Of a DNA stretch of 64,000 nt, positions 41,868 through 50,179 are shown one piece after another (the stretch's first letter is position 1; every line of letters begins with the position of its first letter). Made by a program: the position numbers and the translations under genes. The notes under the pieces were generated by a model. That model was not told where the DNA came from, did not search any database, and saw nothing but the letters and a program-made list of their open reading frames with translations. The stretch comes from an uncultured Nostocoides sp. (GTDB taxonomy: Bacteria; Actinomycetota; Actinomycetes; Actinomycetales; Dermatophilaceae). The stretch spans positions 1 to 64,000 of the forward strand of contig CALCXF010000018.1 in assembly GCA_937907685.1 (NCBI GenBank), read 5' to 3'.

Positions 41868-42368
41868 TCAGCGGACCCCGGTGAAGAATCGCTCGAGGAA
41901 CACCTCGGCCTGTTCCTCCGGAGAGCGGCGGGACAGCAGGGCAGCGGTCTCCACGGCGAAGACAAGGCGCTCGGCAAGACCTCGGGCGAGCACGTCGCCA
42001 TGGTCCGCGATGATCCCCTTGGCCCACCGCATCGCCTGAGGATGCCCCCCCACACCCCAGGACGCGAGGATCGCGTTGGTGGTCGCGCCCGGCCGGTCCC
42101 GCCACGGGACCACGCGGGAGACGAGGGAGATCGTCGTGGCGGTGCGTACCCCGAGCACCCGAGCCAGGTCGTCCAGTGCGCCCCACGTCAGGGCAACGGC
42201 AGCCACGGCCCCGTGCATCCCCCGCTCGCCCACCGCGGCCACGAAGTCGGACAGGCGCTGTCCGTCCTTGGCCGCACGGTCCGGCTCCATGAGCAGAGCG
42301 CGCACGAGGGGCTCGATGTCGCTGTACGTCGCCCAGAATTCGGGCAGTTGGAAGTCCTCAAGGCTCAT
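41868..42368 (-). CDS. uncharacterised alpha-helical protein
   Basis: The product of about 166 residues, mostly helical by appearance, has no signal peptide or clear membrane helix. Segments such as GMHGAVAAVALTWGALDDLA and SRRSPEEQAEVFLERFF do not match a family I can name. It has typical GC-rich third positions, supporting coding. It is convergent with the GAF-ANTAR gene. The 236 bases upstream, up to 42604, hold no gene I can support. Confidence 0.6.
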   Translation of the reverse strand: MSLEDFQLPEFWATYSDIEPLVRALLMEPDRAAKDGQRLSDFVAAVGERGMHGAVAAVALTWGALDDLARVLGVRTATTISLVSRVVPWRDRPGATTNAILASWGVGGHPQAMRWAKGIIADHGDVLARGLAERLVFAVETAALLSRRSPEEQAEVFLERFFTGVR

Positions 42369-42604
42369 GGGTTGGCTACCGGCTCGCGTGCTTTCGTCGG
42401 GCTACACCTACCCGCTTCAGTGTGCCGTGCCACAGGGCGTCAGGGGCCTTTGAGCGCCCCGGCAGTGGGCGGAATCCTCGGTCCGCCCTCGGGCCGAGCC
42501 GGTATGGCCGCCTCAGGGCGAATGCCGACGACCGCCGCGTACCTGCTGACGGGGGTGTCCGCTCGGGACGCAGGTCTACGTGCTTCCCGAGCAGACAGCC
42601 GGGT

Positions 42605-43264
42605 TCAACCCATGGCCTCGGCGCGGCGCGGGATGTGAAGGGGCCGCAGCCCGCGACGAGCCAGCACTGTGCCCAGGACCGCTCCGACAAGGACGCCTCC
42701 TGCGGCGAGGCCCGTGGCGAGCGCCCAGGAGACACCCGACGTCGAAGGCTGGGACAGCATGTCGGTTGACGCGCCCGGTGCGACACGCCCCTGCGCTGCC
42801 GCCGAGCCACCGGCGTCAGACCTGCCCGTCCCGAGGACGCCGAGGGCGGTGAGGCTCGTGACGAGGTCGGCGCCCCGAGCCGGCTGGTGCCAGATCGGCG
42901 ACTGCGCGTACGGGTCCGTGCCCGAAGTGTCGACAAAGGTCTCGACCCACACATCGGACCCGACGACGTGCACGTTGTCGATGCGCCACGGGTTGACGTC
43001 GTGGATCAACCACACGAGACGAACCCCCGAGTCCGACTGTTCGACCACACCGGGCGGGGTGACGCTCTTGGCGGGCCGGTTCTCGTCGCCGAGGATCGAC
43101 TGGAGCTCGGTGTAGGCGGAACTGCCGTTGAGGGCTGCAGCGGACCGGCCGGTGTCGTAGTTGACGAGGAGGACCGAGGTAGGGCCACCGGCGACCGCGG
43201 ACGGGACGCTGAGAACGAAGAAGCCCGCGACCAGGGCCAGGGTGAGTGACAGGAGCCTGCGCAT
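42605..43264 (-). CDS. secreted or membrane-anchored protein of the ECF sigma operon
   Basis: The product of about 219 residues has a signal peptide (MRRLLSLTLALVAGFFVLSV, cleavage near VAG-GP), then GGPTSVLLVNYDTGRSAAAL and an extracellular domain with HDVNPWRIDNVHV. A C-terminal transmembrane helix near residues 180-203 and a short basic cytoplasmic tail complete it. Similar proteins occur beside ECF sigma/anti-sigma pairs in other actinobacteria. It follows the anti-sigma gene by 75 bases. It may be an extracytoplasmic effector or sensor of that system; this is inferred from position. Confidence 0.72.
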   Translation of the reverse strand: MRRLLSLTLALVAGFFVLSVPSAVAGGPTSVLLVNYDTGRSAAALNGSSAYTELQSILGDENRPAKSVTPPGVVEQSDSGVRLVWLIHDVNPWRIDNVHVVGSDVWVETFVDTSGTDPYAQSPIWHQPARGADLVTSLTALGVLGTGRSDAGGSAAAQGRVAPGASTDMLSQPSTSGVSWALATGLAAGGVLVGAVLGTVLARRGLRPLHIPRRAEAMG

Positions 43265-43339
43265 GTCGTGCCTCCGTGGTGAGTTCCGGGTGCTGCGGTG
43301 GATACACCGCTCACGCCCAAGTGGTTCACCGGCCGGCCC

Positions 43340-44224
43340 TCAGGGGACAGATTCTGCGAGCGCCTTCGCGGCCTCCAGCGTGTCCGGCCCTTCCAGGCGA
43401 TAGGTGATCTCGCGCCCCGCCTTGTCACGGTCGACCCAGACGAGGGTGGGTCCTGCGACCCGCGGCGCGCTGGCCACGGTGACGCCAGCGCGGTCGGTCC
43501 ACTCGATGAGGTGGGGCGCCGGGAACCAGACGGCTTCCCTCCCGGCCACGTCGGTGGGTGTGACCGTCTCCCAGACGCTCTTGAGGTAGCCGAACGACAG
43601 GCTGCCGTTGAAGACGTCGAGTGTGGTCGACCCAGCACCGCGACCCCAGGTCAGCTCGACGACTCGCGCCTCGCGGGTCACCGCGATGGTCGTGGGTGTC
43701 CCGAGCTCCGGCGGCGTGTCGACGTCGAAGCCCACGCGGTTCGAGGCGTCCTCGATGGATCCGACCACGACGGCACCCGGTGAGGTCGGTGCGGCGCCTT
43801 CGGGGTCGCTGGTCGCCGACGAGCCTGACGGTGAGGGGACCTCTCGCACCATGACGCCACCGATGCGGAGGAGATCGAGTACCGCAGCACGCACGGGTGG
43901 GACGAGGACGACCACGAGCAGCGCCGCGATGGCCGTGGCGAGAGCCCGGCGCCGGGGGGCGCGCAGGCTCCTACGCCACGTCGGTAGCCAGTTCGGGGGC
44001 CGCCCCGGCAGCCACCCCGAGGAGCGGGACCGTCCCACCATGACGGGTGACGGGCTGGGCGCTGCAGGCGCGCCGGCATACTCACCGCCTGTCTCTGCGA
44101 TCCGCGCCAGCACGCGCTCCGCGAGGTCGGCGGGTGGCGGGTCGACCACGAGGGTGCGGCCCAGGGCGATGAGCTCGGACTCGAGCGGTTCGAGCGGTTC
44201 GGGCGACCGGGGGTGCTCAGACAT
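43340..44224 (-). CDS. probable membrane anti-sigma factor
   Basis: The protein of about 294 residues has an acidic cytoplasmic N-terminus with LALIAGRTL-like helices, then a strongly basic stretch (WRRSLRAPRRRALATA), one membrane helix (about 100-120, AALLVVVLVPPVRA) and a large outer domain. No HxxxCxxC zinc motif is seen in the N-terminus. The call therefore rests on topology and on the overlapping upstream ECF sigma gene, with the ATG at 44224 lying inside the sigma reading frame. A TTG at 44230 is the alternative start. Confidence 0.75.
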   Translation of the reverse strand: MSEHPRSPEPLEPLESELIALGRTLVVDPPPADLAERVLARIAETGGEYAGAPAAPSPSPVMVGRSRSSGWLPGRPPNWLPTWRRSLRAPRRRALATAIAALLVVVLVPPVRAAVLDLLRIGGVMVREVPSPSGSSATSDPEGAAPTSPGAVVVGSIEDASNRVGFDVDTPPELGTPTTIAVTREARVVELTWGRGAGSTTLDVFNGSLSFGYLKSVWETVTPTDVAGREAVWFPAPHLIEWTDRAGVTVASAPRVAGPTLVWVDRDKAGREITYRLEGPDTLEAAKALAESVP

Positions 44225-44741
44225 CGGCAAGCGCCTCTCGTAGTCGGGCCAGGCCCCGCCGGAGTCGGGACTTCACCGTTCCGTTCGGGATGCCGAGCGC
44301 CTCGGCGGTCTCGGTCTCCGAGAGCTCGAGCAGGTAGCGACAGGTGACGACCTCGCGCAGTTCCCCCGGCAGCGTCCGGATGGCGCCGAGCAGAGCCTCG
44401 CGTCGTTCTTCTCTGACGGCAGCGTCCGCCGGGTCCGAACCGGTGACGAGATGGACGTCCTCGCGGACGACCCGCAGCTCGCGTTCGGACCGACGGGACT
44501 GCCCGCGGTGGAGGTTGCGGCTCTCGTTGATGACGATCCGCAACAACCAAGGCCTGAACTCGGCGCCGTCCCGGAACGAGGAGAGGGACCGATAGGCCTT
44601 CACGAACGCCTCCTGGACGACGTCGTCAGCGTCCGAGCCCGCCCCGGAGAGCACTGCCAGCCGCCGGGCCACCGGGGCATGTCTGGTCACCAGCTCGGCG
44701 TAGGCGGCCGTGTCCCCGGCACGAACGCGAGCAAGCACCAT
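44217..44741 (-). CDS. ECF-type RNA polymerase sigma factor
   Basis: The product of about 174 residues has sigma region 2 (VRAGDTAAYAELVTRH, DADDVVQEAFVKAYRSL, FRPWLLRIVIN) and region 4 (RTLPGELREVVTCRYLLEL, ALGIPNGTVKSRLRRGL). The ATG at 44741 has only a weak GAGG two bases away. The frame is open upstream and a GGGGAGGA precedes an in-frame ATC at 44762, so an AUC start adding seven residues is possible. The stop overlaps the anti-sigma gene, the usual sigma/anti-sigma coupling. Confidence 0.88.
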   Translation of the reverse strand: MVLARVRAGDTAAYAELVTRHAPVARRLAVLSGAGSDADDVVQEAFVKAYRSLSSFRDGAEFRPWLLRIVINESRNLHRGQSRRSERELRVVREDVHLVTGSDPADAAVREERREALLGAIRTLPGELREVVTCRYLLELSETETAEALGIPNGTVKSRLRRGLARLREALADV

Positions 44742-44799
44742 AGCCTCGTCGGCCGTCTCGATCGGTCCTCCCCTCGCCCGCTGGTGTCGTCCTTCACCA

Positions 44800-44829
44800 G
44801 TCCTACACCGTCGACGTCGATGGCGTTCA
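44800..44829 (-). promoter_or_regulatory. possible promoter of the sigma operon
   Basis: On the minus strand TGAACG (44824-44829) and TAGGAC (44800-44805) are 18 bases apart, with the ribosome-binding GGGGAGGA about 30 bases downstream. No clear ECF-type autoregulated promoter is seen, though the element is only loosely sigma-70-like. Confidence 0.3.
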
Positions 44830-45153
44830 CCGCGTGGGTGCAGTCGGATCACAGGCGGTAACCGTTGACTAGCGGTGCGTGCAAGGCGTTGACCTGCACA
44901 AACCTCAGAACGACCGTTGAATGGCGGTGACCGGTTGCGATCATGCTGGGAACTCATGGGGGACTGCCCACCCATCAGACCGGAAGGGCAACGCGACCGT
45001 GACGACAAGGGCGCACCTGTTCCTGTACCGCGTCGCGCTCGCGCCGCTCGCGGTCCGCGCGTCCCGGTCAGGTCATCGGCCGTTCGTCCAGTGTTCGCCC
45101 CAACGCCGAGCGTTACTCCTGCCAACGGCATGCGGCCATGTTGAACTTGCGCC
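44830..45153. other. non-coding gap between the sigma operon and the first two-helix gene
   Basis: No reading frame here has the codon pattern of its neighbours. TTGAC motifs occur at 44868-44872 and 44889-44893, but I cannot pair either with a good -10. I see no hairpin or RNA gene. Confidence 0.5.
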
Positions 45154-45369
45154 ATGACTCCAGCGAGCTCCGCCGAGTGGCAGGCGTGGCTGGTCATCGC
45201 GGGCGCTCTCGTGGCGGTCGGTGTCCTGAGCGCATCAACGGCGCTGCTGACGGTGGGGCTGATGTTCGGGGGCGTGTGCCTCGTGGGCGTGTTCTGGCCG
45301 TCGAGCTGGAGAACCACAATCCTCCGGGCGCGTGCGGCTCTCACGCAGCGTCCCCGCCAGCGTGGGTGA
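45154..45369 (+). CDS. small two-helix membrane protein (copy A)
   Basis: The 71-residue product has two hydrophobic helices (WLVIAGALVAVGVLSASTA and LLTVGLMFGGVCLVGVF, about 13-55) and a basic Arg-rich tail. It is clearly related to the product at 46712-46966: both have SSAEW/SAGEW before a W-L-AGAL-GVLS core. No ribosome-binding site stands out; TGAACT lies 6 bases before the ATG. Function unknown. One copy lies directly upstream and one directly downstream of the second GAF-ANTAR gene. Confidence 0.65.
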   Translation: MTPASSAEWQAWLVIAGALVAVGVLSASTALLTVGLMFGGVCLVGVFWPSSWRTTILRARAALTQRPRQRG

Positions 45370-45807
45370 TCAAACCCGCTGCCGGGGACGCCTGGCCGCC
45401 CGACCCTCCGATGGTGAGCCGAACCGTCACGTCCGTCCGTGCCCGGTGTCAGGCCTGCTTTGCCCGGGTTGGGGTGGTGGGGATGGTGGCCACGTTGTTG
45501 ACGGCCCTGGCGCCGAGGCGCGGGTCGAGGCGCGCTCTGCTCCGATAAGGAGCGGGGGTGGGCGCCCGGCGACCCGACCGGCGAACGGCGAGGGCACGCT
45601 CCATCGTCGACCTCAGCGATCTGCAGGTGGTCAGGGGCCGGGACGACCGCGATCTGCGTCCGCCATCATGCCGGCCCGGAGACAATCTGCCGGACGTCCT
45701 CGGGGGGGTGACTACCGAGCCCGAGCAGTTGGTCACGTTTGGGTACGTTCCGCCCTCGACTTGTCGCCAAGGGGGCGGCCACCTCCGATGTGGAGGATGG
45801 TGCCCAT
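45370..45807. other. 438-base gap upstream of the second GAF-ANTAR gene
   Basis: I see no credible gene on either strand. TACGTT at about 45744-45749 could be a -10 for the GAF-ANTAR gene, without a matching -35. The last 40 bases contain an imperfect dyad (GGCCACCTCC facing GGAGG) near the ribosome-binding site. Because ANTAR proteins act on leader hairpins, a target in this leader is possible, but no paired hexaloop structure could be confirmed by eye. Confidence 0.4.
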
Positions 45808-46557
45808 ATGACGACAACAACCCGGCACGGCATCGACGCCTGGCCCGAAGACGCTGAGGACCTCCGCAGAACAGCAGAGGCCCTGAGCCAGCTGACGAAG
45901 GACACCTGGGACAACGACTCCCAGGTGAGTCTCGACCTCCTCGTCGACCACGCCGTCAGCCTCATCCCCAGTGCCGACTGGGCCAGCGTCACAACGCTCA
46001 GCCGGGGGCAGTTCAAGACCGTGGCGAGCAGCGCTCCGACCGCTGTCGAGGTGGACCGGCTGCAGTACGAGAACGGCAGCGGGCCATGCGTCGACGCCGT
46101 CCTGGAGGACGGCATCTTCACCACCGCGAACGTCGCCGCAGAGCCGAGGTGGCACCCGTTCGGGGAACGAGCGCAGGAGCGCTTCGGCGTCAGGAGCATC
46201 CTGGCCCTGCGGCTGCACCTCTTGGACGACAGCGACACCATCGCGGGACTCAACGTCTTCTCCACCAGGCCGGACGCGTTCTCCGACGCGGACGTGGACC
46301 GGGCCAGAATCCTGGCGACGCACTGTGCCCTCCTGGTCACGGCGACCCAGGCCACAGACAAGGCGGCGGGCATGCTTCAGGCGCTGAAGAGCAACCGGGA
46401 GATCGGCATCGCCGTTGGGATCCTGATGGCGCGGCGGCACCTCAGCCGCGAACAGGCGTTCGACGTGCTGCGATACGTGACTCAGAACAGCAACCGGAAG
46501 ATGCGGGACGTCGCCGCCGAGGTCGCTGAGACCGGCTTCGCCCCCGAGGTCGTATAG
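45808..46557 (+). CDS. GAF-ANTAR transcription antitermination regulator (copy 2)
   Basis: The protein of about 249 residues has the same architecture as the product at 41009-41800: GAF (about 20-175) and ANTAR (about 180-240, with IGIAVGILMARRHLSREQAF and VTQNSNRKMRDVA). Blocks such as YENGSGPCVDAVLEDGIFTT and AEPRWHPFGE are nearly identical to copy 1, and both begin with GIDAWPEDxEDLRRTAE. GGAGG lies 11 bases before the ATG, the same odd spacing as copy 1. They are recent paralogues, so they may respond to related signals. Confidence 0.88.
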   Translation: MTTTTRHGIDAWPEDAEDLRRTAEALSQLTKDTWDNDSQVSLDLLVDHAVSLIPSADWASVTTLSRGQFKTVASSAPTAVEVDRLQYENGSGPCVDAVLEDGIFTTANVAAEPRWHPFGERAQERFGVRSILALRLHLLDDSDTIAGLNVFSTRPDAFSDADVDRARILATHCALLVTATQATDKAAGMLQALKSNREIGIAVGILMARRHLSREQAFDVLRYVTQNSNRKMRDVAAEVAETGFAPEVV

Positions 46558-46711
46558 CCGGCACGTGGTCGCCGGTCAACGCATCAGCGAAGGCTGAACG
46601 ACGTAGGCCAACGCCCCGAAGCACACACGCCGCCAATGCCTCACCGTCTGCCGAAAGACGTGGTTGTTGAAGCACTTGGTCGCCGGCGCTGATGGTGCTT
46701 CACTCAGGCCC

Positions 46712-46966
46712 GTGACGAAGGTATCTGCGGGCGAGTGGTTGTCATGGCTCATGCTCGCGGGGGCGCTCGCCATCTTCGGCGTTCTGAGCGACCAGCTGGC
46801 CATCGTGGTGCTTGGTGCGGTGTTCTCCGTTGGTTGCGTTGTCGGGCTGCTGTCTCGGCTCACTGCTTGCGCGAACGGCCCATGCGCTCATGCAGGCCCG
46901 TGGCAGACTCGCGCCAGGTCCATGCGATCGCCCCCTCGAAAGCATGGACTCAGCGCCCCGGGTTGA
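46712..46966 (+). CDS. small two-helix membrane protein (copy B)
   Basis: The 84-residue product starts at GTG (VTKVSAGEWLSWLMLAGALA). Two hydrophobic helices (about 9-28 and 32-50) are followed by a longer basic tail than in copy A. The hydrophobic core aligns with the product at 45154-45369. A start a little further upstream in the same frame is possible but lacks similarity to copy A. Function unknown. It lies 154 bases after the second GAF-ANTAR gene, in the same direction. Confidence 0.6.
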   Translation: MTKVSAGEWLSWLMLAGALAIFGVLSDQLAIVVLGAVFSVGCVVGLLSRLTACANGPCAHAGPWQTRARSMRSPPRKHGLSAPG

Positions 46967-47184
46967 GACCCGCCGTCTCCCCGGGGCGCGCCATGGGTTC
47001 GCCTCCTGCTGCCTTGGACAGCCACTCCGACAGAGCGGTGTCCGGGGTGCCTTCGAGGGAGTGGAGCTCGACGCCGGACCAGCTTCCGGACAACCGTCCT
47101 TCCAATCCGTTGGCACGAGCTGCTCCGAACGTCAGGCAGACCGTCGAGACCGTCTCCTCGGCTACAGACCTACTGGAGCTCAAC

Positions 47185-47892
47185 ATGAAGCGAACCACCA
47201 CGGCTGTCTTCGGCAGCTCGGTCCTTGCAATGGTCGCCGCCGCGTCCCTCGGGGCCGGCCCCGCCTCGGCGCACCCCACTCCGGCCGGCGAAGGCGCCGC
47301 CAGGACCGTCATGCTCAACGCGCACCTGAACGAGCTGAACAACTCGGGCGCCTCGGGCACCGCCACGGCCACCGTGCGCAACCAGCGCATCCAGCACATC
47401 GACGTGCATGCCCACGGTCTGACCCCGGACGCCCCGCACGCCCAGCACATCCACTACGGCGAGCAGGCCATGAACGAGTGCCCGGGGCTGGACCTGGACT
47501 CCAACATGGACGGACGCATCAACACCGTCGAAGGCGTCCCGGCATACGGCCCGGTCGTCGTCTCCCTCAACACCATCGGCGACACCACACCGGCCAGCTT
47601 CCTGGACGTCACCCGGTTCCCGGTCTCCGACAACGGCTCGTACCACTACGAGCGCGACAACATCAAGTTCACCCGCGTCGCAGGCACCGGCTACAACGGC
47701 GGCGGCGGAACAGCCAAGCAGATCGCCGACTCCATCCGCGAGGGCGAGGGCGTCCTGGTCATCCACGGGGTCGACTACAACGACAACGGCGTCTACGACG
47801 TCGATAGCGCAGGGGCCAGCGAGCTCGACCCCAACCTGCCCGCCGAGGCAACCGACCCCGCCGTCTGTGGTGTCCTGAAGGTCACCAACTGA
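47185..47892 (+). CDS. secreted CHRD-like protein
   Basis: The 235-residue product has a Sec signal peptide (cleavage near ASA-HP, residue 30). The mature domain includes MLNAHLNELNNSG, HIDVHAHGLTPDAPHAQHIHYG and NMDGRINTVEG, a His- and Asp-rich pattern resembling CHRD/superoxide-dismutase-like extracellular domains. The last block, DYNDNGVYDVD, looks like a calcium-binding loop. Binding of metal is inferred. GGAG lies 6 bases before the ATG at 47185, and a strong terminator follows. Confidence 0.8.
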   Translation: MKRTTTAVFGSSVLAMVAAASLGAGPASAHPTPAGEGAARTVMLNAHLNELNNSGASGTATATVRNQRIQHIDVHAHGLTPDAPHAQHIHYGEQAMNECPGLDLDSNMDGRINTVEGVPAYGPVVVSLNTIGDTTPASFLDVTRFPVSDNGSYHYERDNIKFTRVAGTGYNGGGGTAKQIADSIREGEGVLVIHGVDYNDNGVYDVDSAGASELDPNLPAEATDPAVCGVLKVTN

Positions 47893-47927
47893 CACTCGTT
47901 CGCAGCAGCACCTGACTCAGCCAGCGT

Positions 47928-47959
47928 CGATGGCCCACCGGTACAACGGTGGGCCATCG
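47928..47959 (+). terminator. terminator hairpin after the CHRD-like gene
   Basis: A perfect 13-bp stem, CGATGGCCCACCG with its complement (47928-47940 and 47947-47959), has a 6-base loop. It starts 35 bases after the stop codon. No T-run follows. It may also stop transcripts arriving from rnpB on the other strand. Confidence 0.75.
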
Positions 47960-48034
47960 CGTCGTCCCCGACGTACCAAGCCCGGCTCCCACATCCGCCA
48001 CCGCTGATCAGCCGGCGCCGCGGCAGGCTATGTG

Positions 48035-48426
48035 TGGTGGACGAGTCGGGCTGTAGGCCGGGTTCTGTCCCGCGCAGCCGTTTCCGACGACGCGGTGACG
48101 GTCATCCATCTCGGGTGGCCGTTGCCGACCACCTCCAGCGCCCTACCCGCGTGCTCGGGCGGGCCGCCCTCGAACGCACGCTGTCTGGGCTTGCTCCGGA
48201 TGGGGTTTACCGAGCCGACCTGGTCACCCAGGCCGCTGGTGGTCTCTTACACCACCGTTTCACCCTTGCTCCTCCACCGGCGAAACCGGTGGAGGGGCGG
48301 TCTGTTCTCTGTGGCACTGTCCCGCGGGTCACCCCGGGTGGCTGTTGGCCACCATCCTGCCCTTCGGAGCCCGGACCTTCCTCGGCGGTGGTTGCCCACC
48401 GACGCGACCGTCCGCCCGACTCGTCC
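48035..48426 (-). ncRNA. rnpB: RNase P RNA
   Basis: The catalytic RNA processes tRNA 5' ends. Its ends pair: the 5' GGACGAGTCGGGC and the 3' CCCGACTCGTCC (complement at 48039-48050). The conserved core is visible on the minus strand, including GAGGAAGGTCCGGGCTCC near the 5' end and, near the 3' end, ACAGAACCCGGCCTACAG. A GC-rich hairpin, CTCCACCGGTTTCGCCGGTG, sits in the middle. Length, about 390 bases, fits type A bacterial RNase P. Exact ends are approximate. Confidence 0.95.
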
Positions 48427-48432
48427 GCTGCC

Positions 48433-48438
48433 AGTCTA
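48433..48438 (-). promoter_or_regulatory. rnpB promoter -10
   Basis: TAGACT lies 6-7 bases before the predicted 5' end of RNase P RNA. The RNA end gives an independent hint that this hexamer is a true -10 in this genome. Confidence 0.6.
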
Positions 48439-48466
48439 GAGCCCCGGCACGGCGTGGCCGTGTACC

Positions 48467-49915
48467 TCAGGGATGGACGAACGACAGCGCCCCCGCTCGG
48501 ATGTCGGCGCTCTCGAGCCGAACCGTGATCTCGGAGCCGAGCGGCGCCCGGTCCCCGGTGACCTGCGAGAGCACGGGCAGCTCGACGAGCTGGACGTCCA
48601 TGCCCTTCTCGGTGTGGTCGAGGACCACGGCCGTGAACGTCTCCCCCTCCCGTCCGTGGAGCACGGCCGCCTCGGTGGCGTCGGCGCACGCACGCTCGGC
48701 CGCGCGGGCACGGCGGTCGGACTCCCGCATGAGCTCCGGGAGCAGCGGAAGGGACGATCGGATCGGGTCCGGGACGTCCGCGCCCCGGCACACCGCCTCG
48801 CACACGACCAGCGCGAAGCGGTCGACGAGCCGTCGCAGCGGCGCCGTCACGTGGGCGTACGGCGCCGCCACCGCTGCGTGCTGTCGCTCCGCCGGCACCT
48901 CTCCGTCGAACGCGGTGTACCCGGCACCGCGGAACAGGGAGGTGGCCTCGTGGATGAGTGCCAGGTGACGCGGGTTGGTGCGGTCGAGGGACCGGATGAA
49001 GTCGCCGTAGCCGAGCCCCTCGGCCCAGTCGGCACCGAGGCCGCGCGCCGCGCGCCGGAACCGCTGCACGGCATCCTCCGTGGGTGCCGGCATCGTGCGA
49101 AGGACTCCGAGACCCGCATCGATCATCATCGCGGCCGCGGCGGTGCCCGTCAGCAGTGAGACGTGGGCATTCCACTCCTCCGCCGGCACGGGCGGCCTGA
49201 ACTCCAGGGTGAAGCCGCCGTCATCGCCTCCGCGCACCTGCTGCTCGGGCATCGGCAGGCTTGCCCCACCACGCGCCCGTTCCTGGGCAATGCGACGCTC
49301 ACCGATCTCGCGGAGCAGGAGGAAGCGTTCGTCACCGGTGCCGGAGTCGACCGCCGCCTGGACCTCGGCGTAGTCGAGTCGTTCGCGGCTGCGGACCATC
49401 GAGCGGTGCACCTCGGCCGAGTCGAGCTCGCCCGAGCCGTCGAGCCGCAGGTCCCAGACGAAGGCGGGACGGACGGCATCCGGCAGCAGGCTGGCCGCCG
49501 CCTCGGACAACACGACCGGATGCAGCGGCACCCGCAGGTCCGGGCAGTAGACCGTCTGTCCCCGAGCACGTGTCTCACGGTCGAGGTGCCCGCCGACCGG
49601 GACGAAGGTCGGCACGTCCGCGATGGCGTACCGGATGCGGTGACCCTCACCGTCCCGCTCGAGGTGCATGGCCTGGTCGAGGTCCATCGACCCCGGCGGG
49701 TCGATCGTGAAGAAGGGGAGGTCGGTCTCGTCACGCTCGGGCAGTCCTGGCGGCTCTGCCGCCACTGCCGACGCCTCCGCGAGCGCCTCCTCGGGGTAGT
49801 CGACGGACAGGCCCAGCTCGGCGCGAAGCGCCGTGAACCGGTCACTCAACGCGGCGAGGACACCGTCGGGGATGGGCGCCTCTGTGGGGTCCAGTCTCAC
49901 GCGGGGATGCGGCAT
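48467..49915 (-). CDS. RNase II/RNB-family exoribonuclease
   Basis: The 3'-5' exoribonuclease of about 482 residues has the RNB catalytic pattern TIDPPGSMDLDQAMHLER with the Mg-binding Asp residues (about 95-112), IRYAIADVPTFV and YAHVTAPLRRLVDRFAL (about 375-390). It is shorter than classic RNase II/R, with no obvious N-terminal cold-shock domains and a short C-terminal domain. The ATG at 49915 is 7 bases after TAGGTT, suggesting a leaderless transcript; the frame is open further upstream but without conserved sequence. Confidence 0.9.
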   Translation of the reverse strand: MPHPRVRLDPTEAPIPDGVLAALSDRFTALRAELGLSVDYPEEALAEASAVAAEPPGLPERDETDLPFFTIDPPGSMDLDQAMHLERDGEGHRIRYAIADVPTFVPVGGHLDRETRARGQTVYCPDLRVPLHPVVLSEAAASLLPDAVRPAFVWDLRLDGSGELDSAEVHRSMVRSRERLDYAEVQAAVDSGTGDERFLLLREIGERRIAQERARGGASLPMPEQQVRGGDDGGFTLEFRPPVPAEEWNAHVSLLTGTAAAAMMIDAGLGVLRTMPAPTEDAVQRFRRAARGLGADWAEGLGYGDFIRSLDRTNPRHLALIHEATSLFRGAGYTAFDGEVPAERQHAAVAAPYAHVTAPLRRLVDRFALVVCEAVCRGADVPDPIRSSLPLLPELMRESDRRARAAERACADATEAAVLHGREGETFTAVVLDHTEKGMDVQLVELPVLSQVTGDRAPLGSEITVRLESADIRAGALSFVHP

Positions 49916-49922
49916 GCGGCCC

Positions 49923-49928
49923 AACCTA
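49923..49928 (-). promoter_or_regulatory. probable promoter -10 of the RNB-family gene
   Basis: TAGGTT lies exactly 7 bases before the ATG at 49915. The rest of the 264-base gap to the glycosyltransferase gene shows no feature I can name. Confidence 0.45.
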
Positions 49929-50179
49929 GTTCTCGTGCAGAGCTCGGTGAGGTGGAGTGGCTGCTCACCTGAGCCGCCGTGCGGCCTCATGAGGCTGCGC
50001 GCCGCCGGGGTGAGCCCCCTCTCGGCGTCGGCGCTCGCCGACGTCGTGGCCGTCAGGTTCGACGTCCGCCTGAACGAGCCTGCCGGGCCACACGGAACCT
50101 GGGTCACGGACGCCGCCGAAGCGTTGACCCGACCCCCTGCCGCGAGTGATGGCGGGGTGCACGCCGTTGCAGCGACGAG

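Noticed and set aside
45558..45857. An open frame upstream of the second GAF-ANTAR gene
   Set aside because: Arg/Pro-rich composition, no ribosome-binding site, no similarity; it overlaps the start of the GAF-ANTAR gene in another frame.
48034..48528. Plus-strand open frames across the RNase P RNA region
   Set aside because: The region is explained by rnpB, with paired ends and conserved core; the frames have no similarity to proteins.
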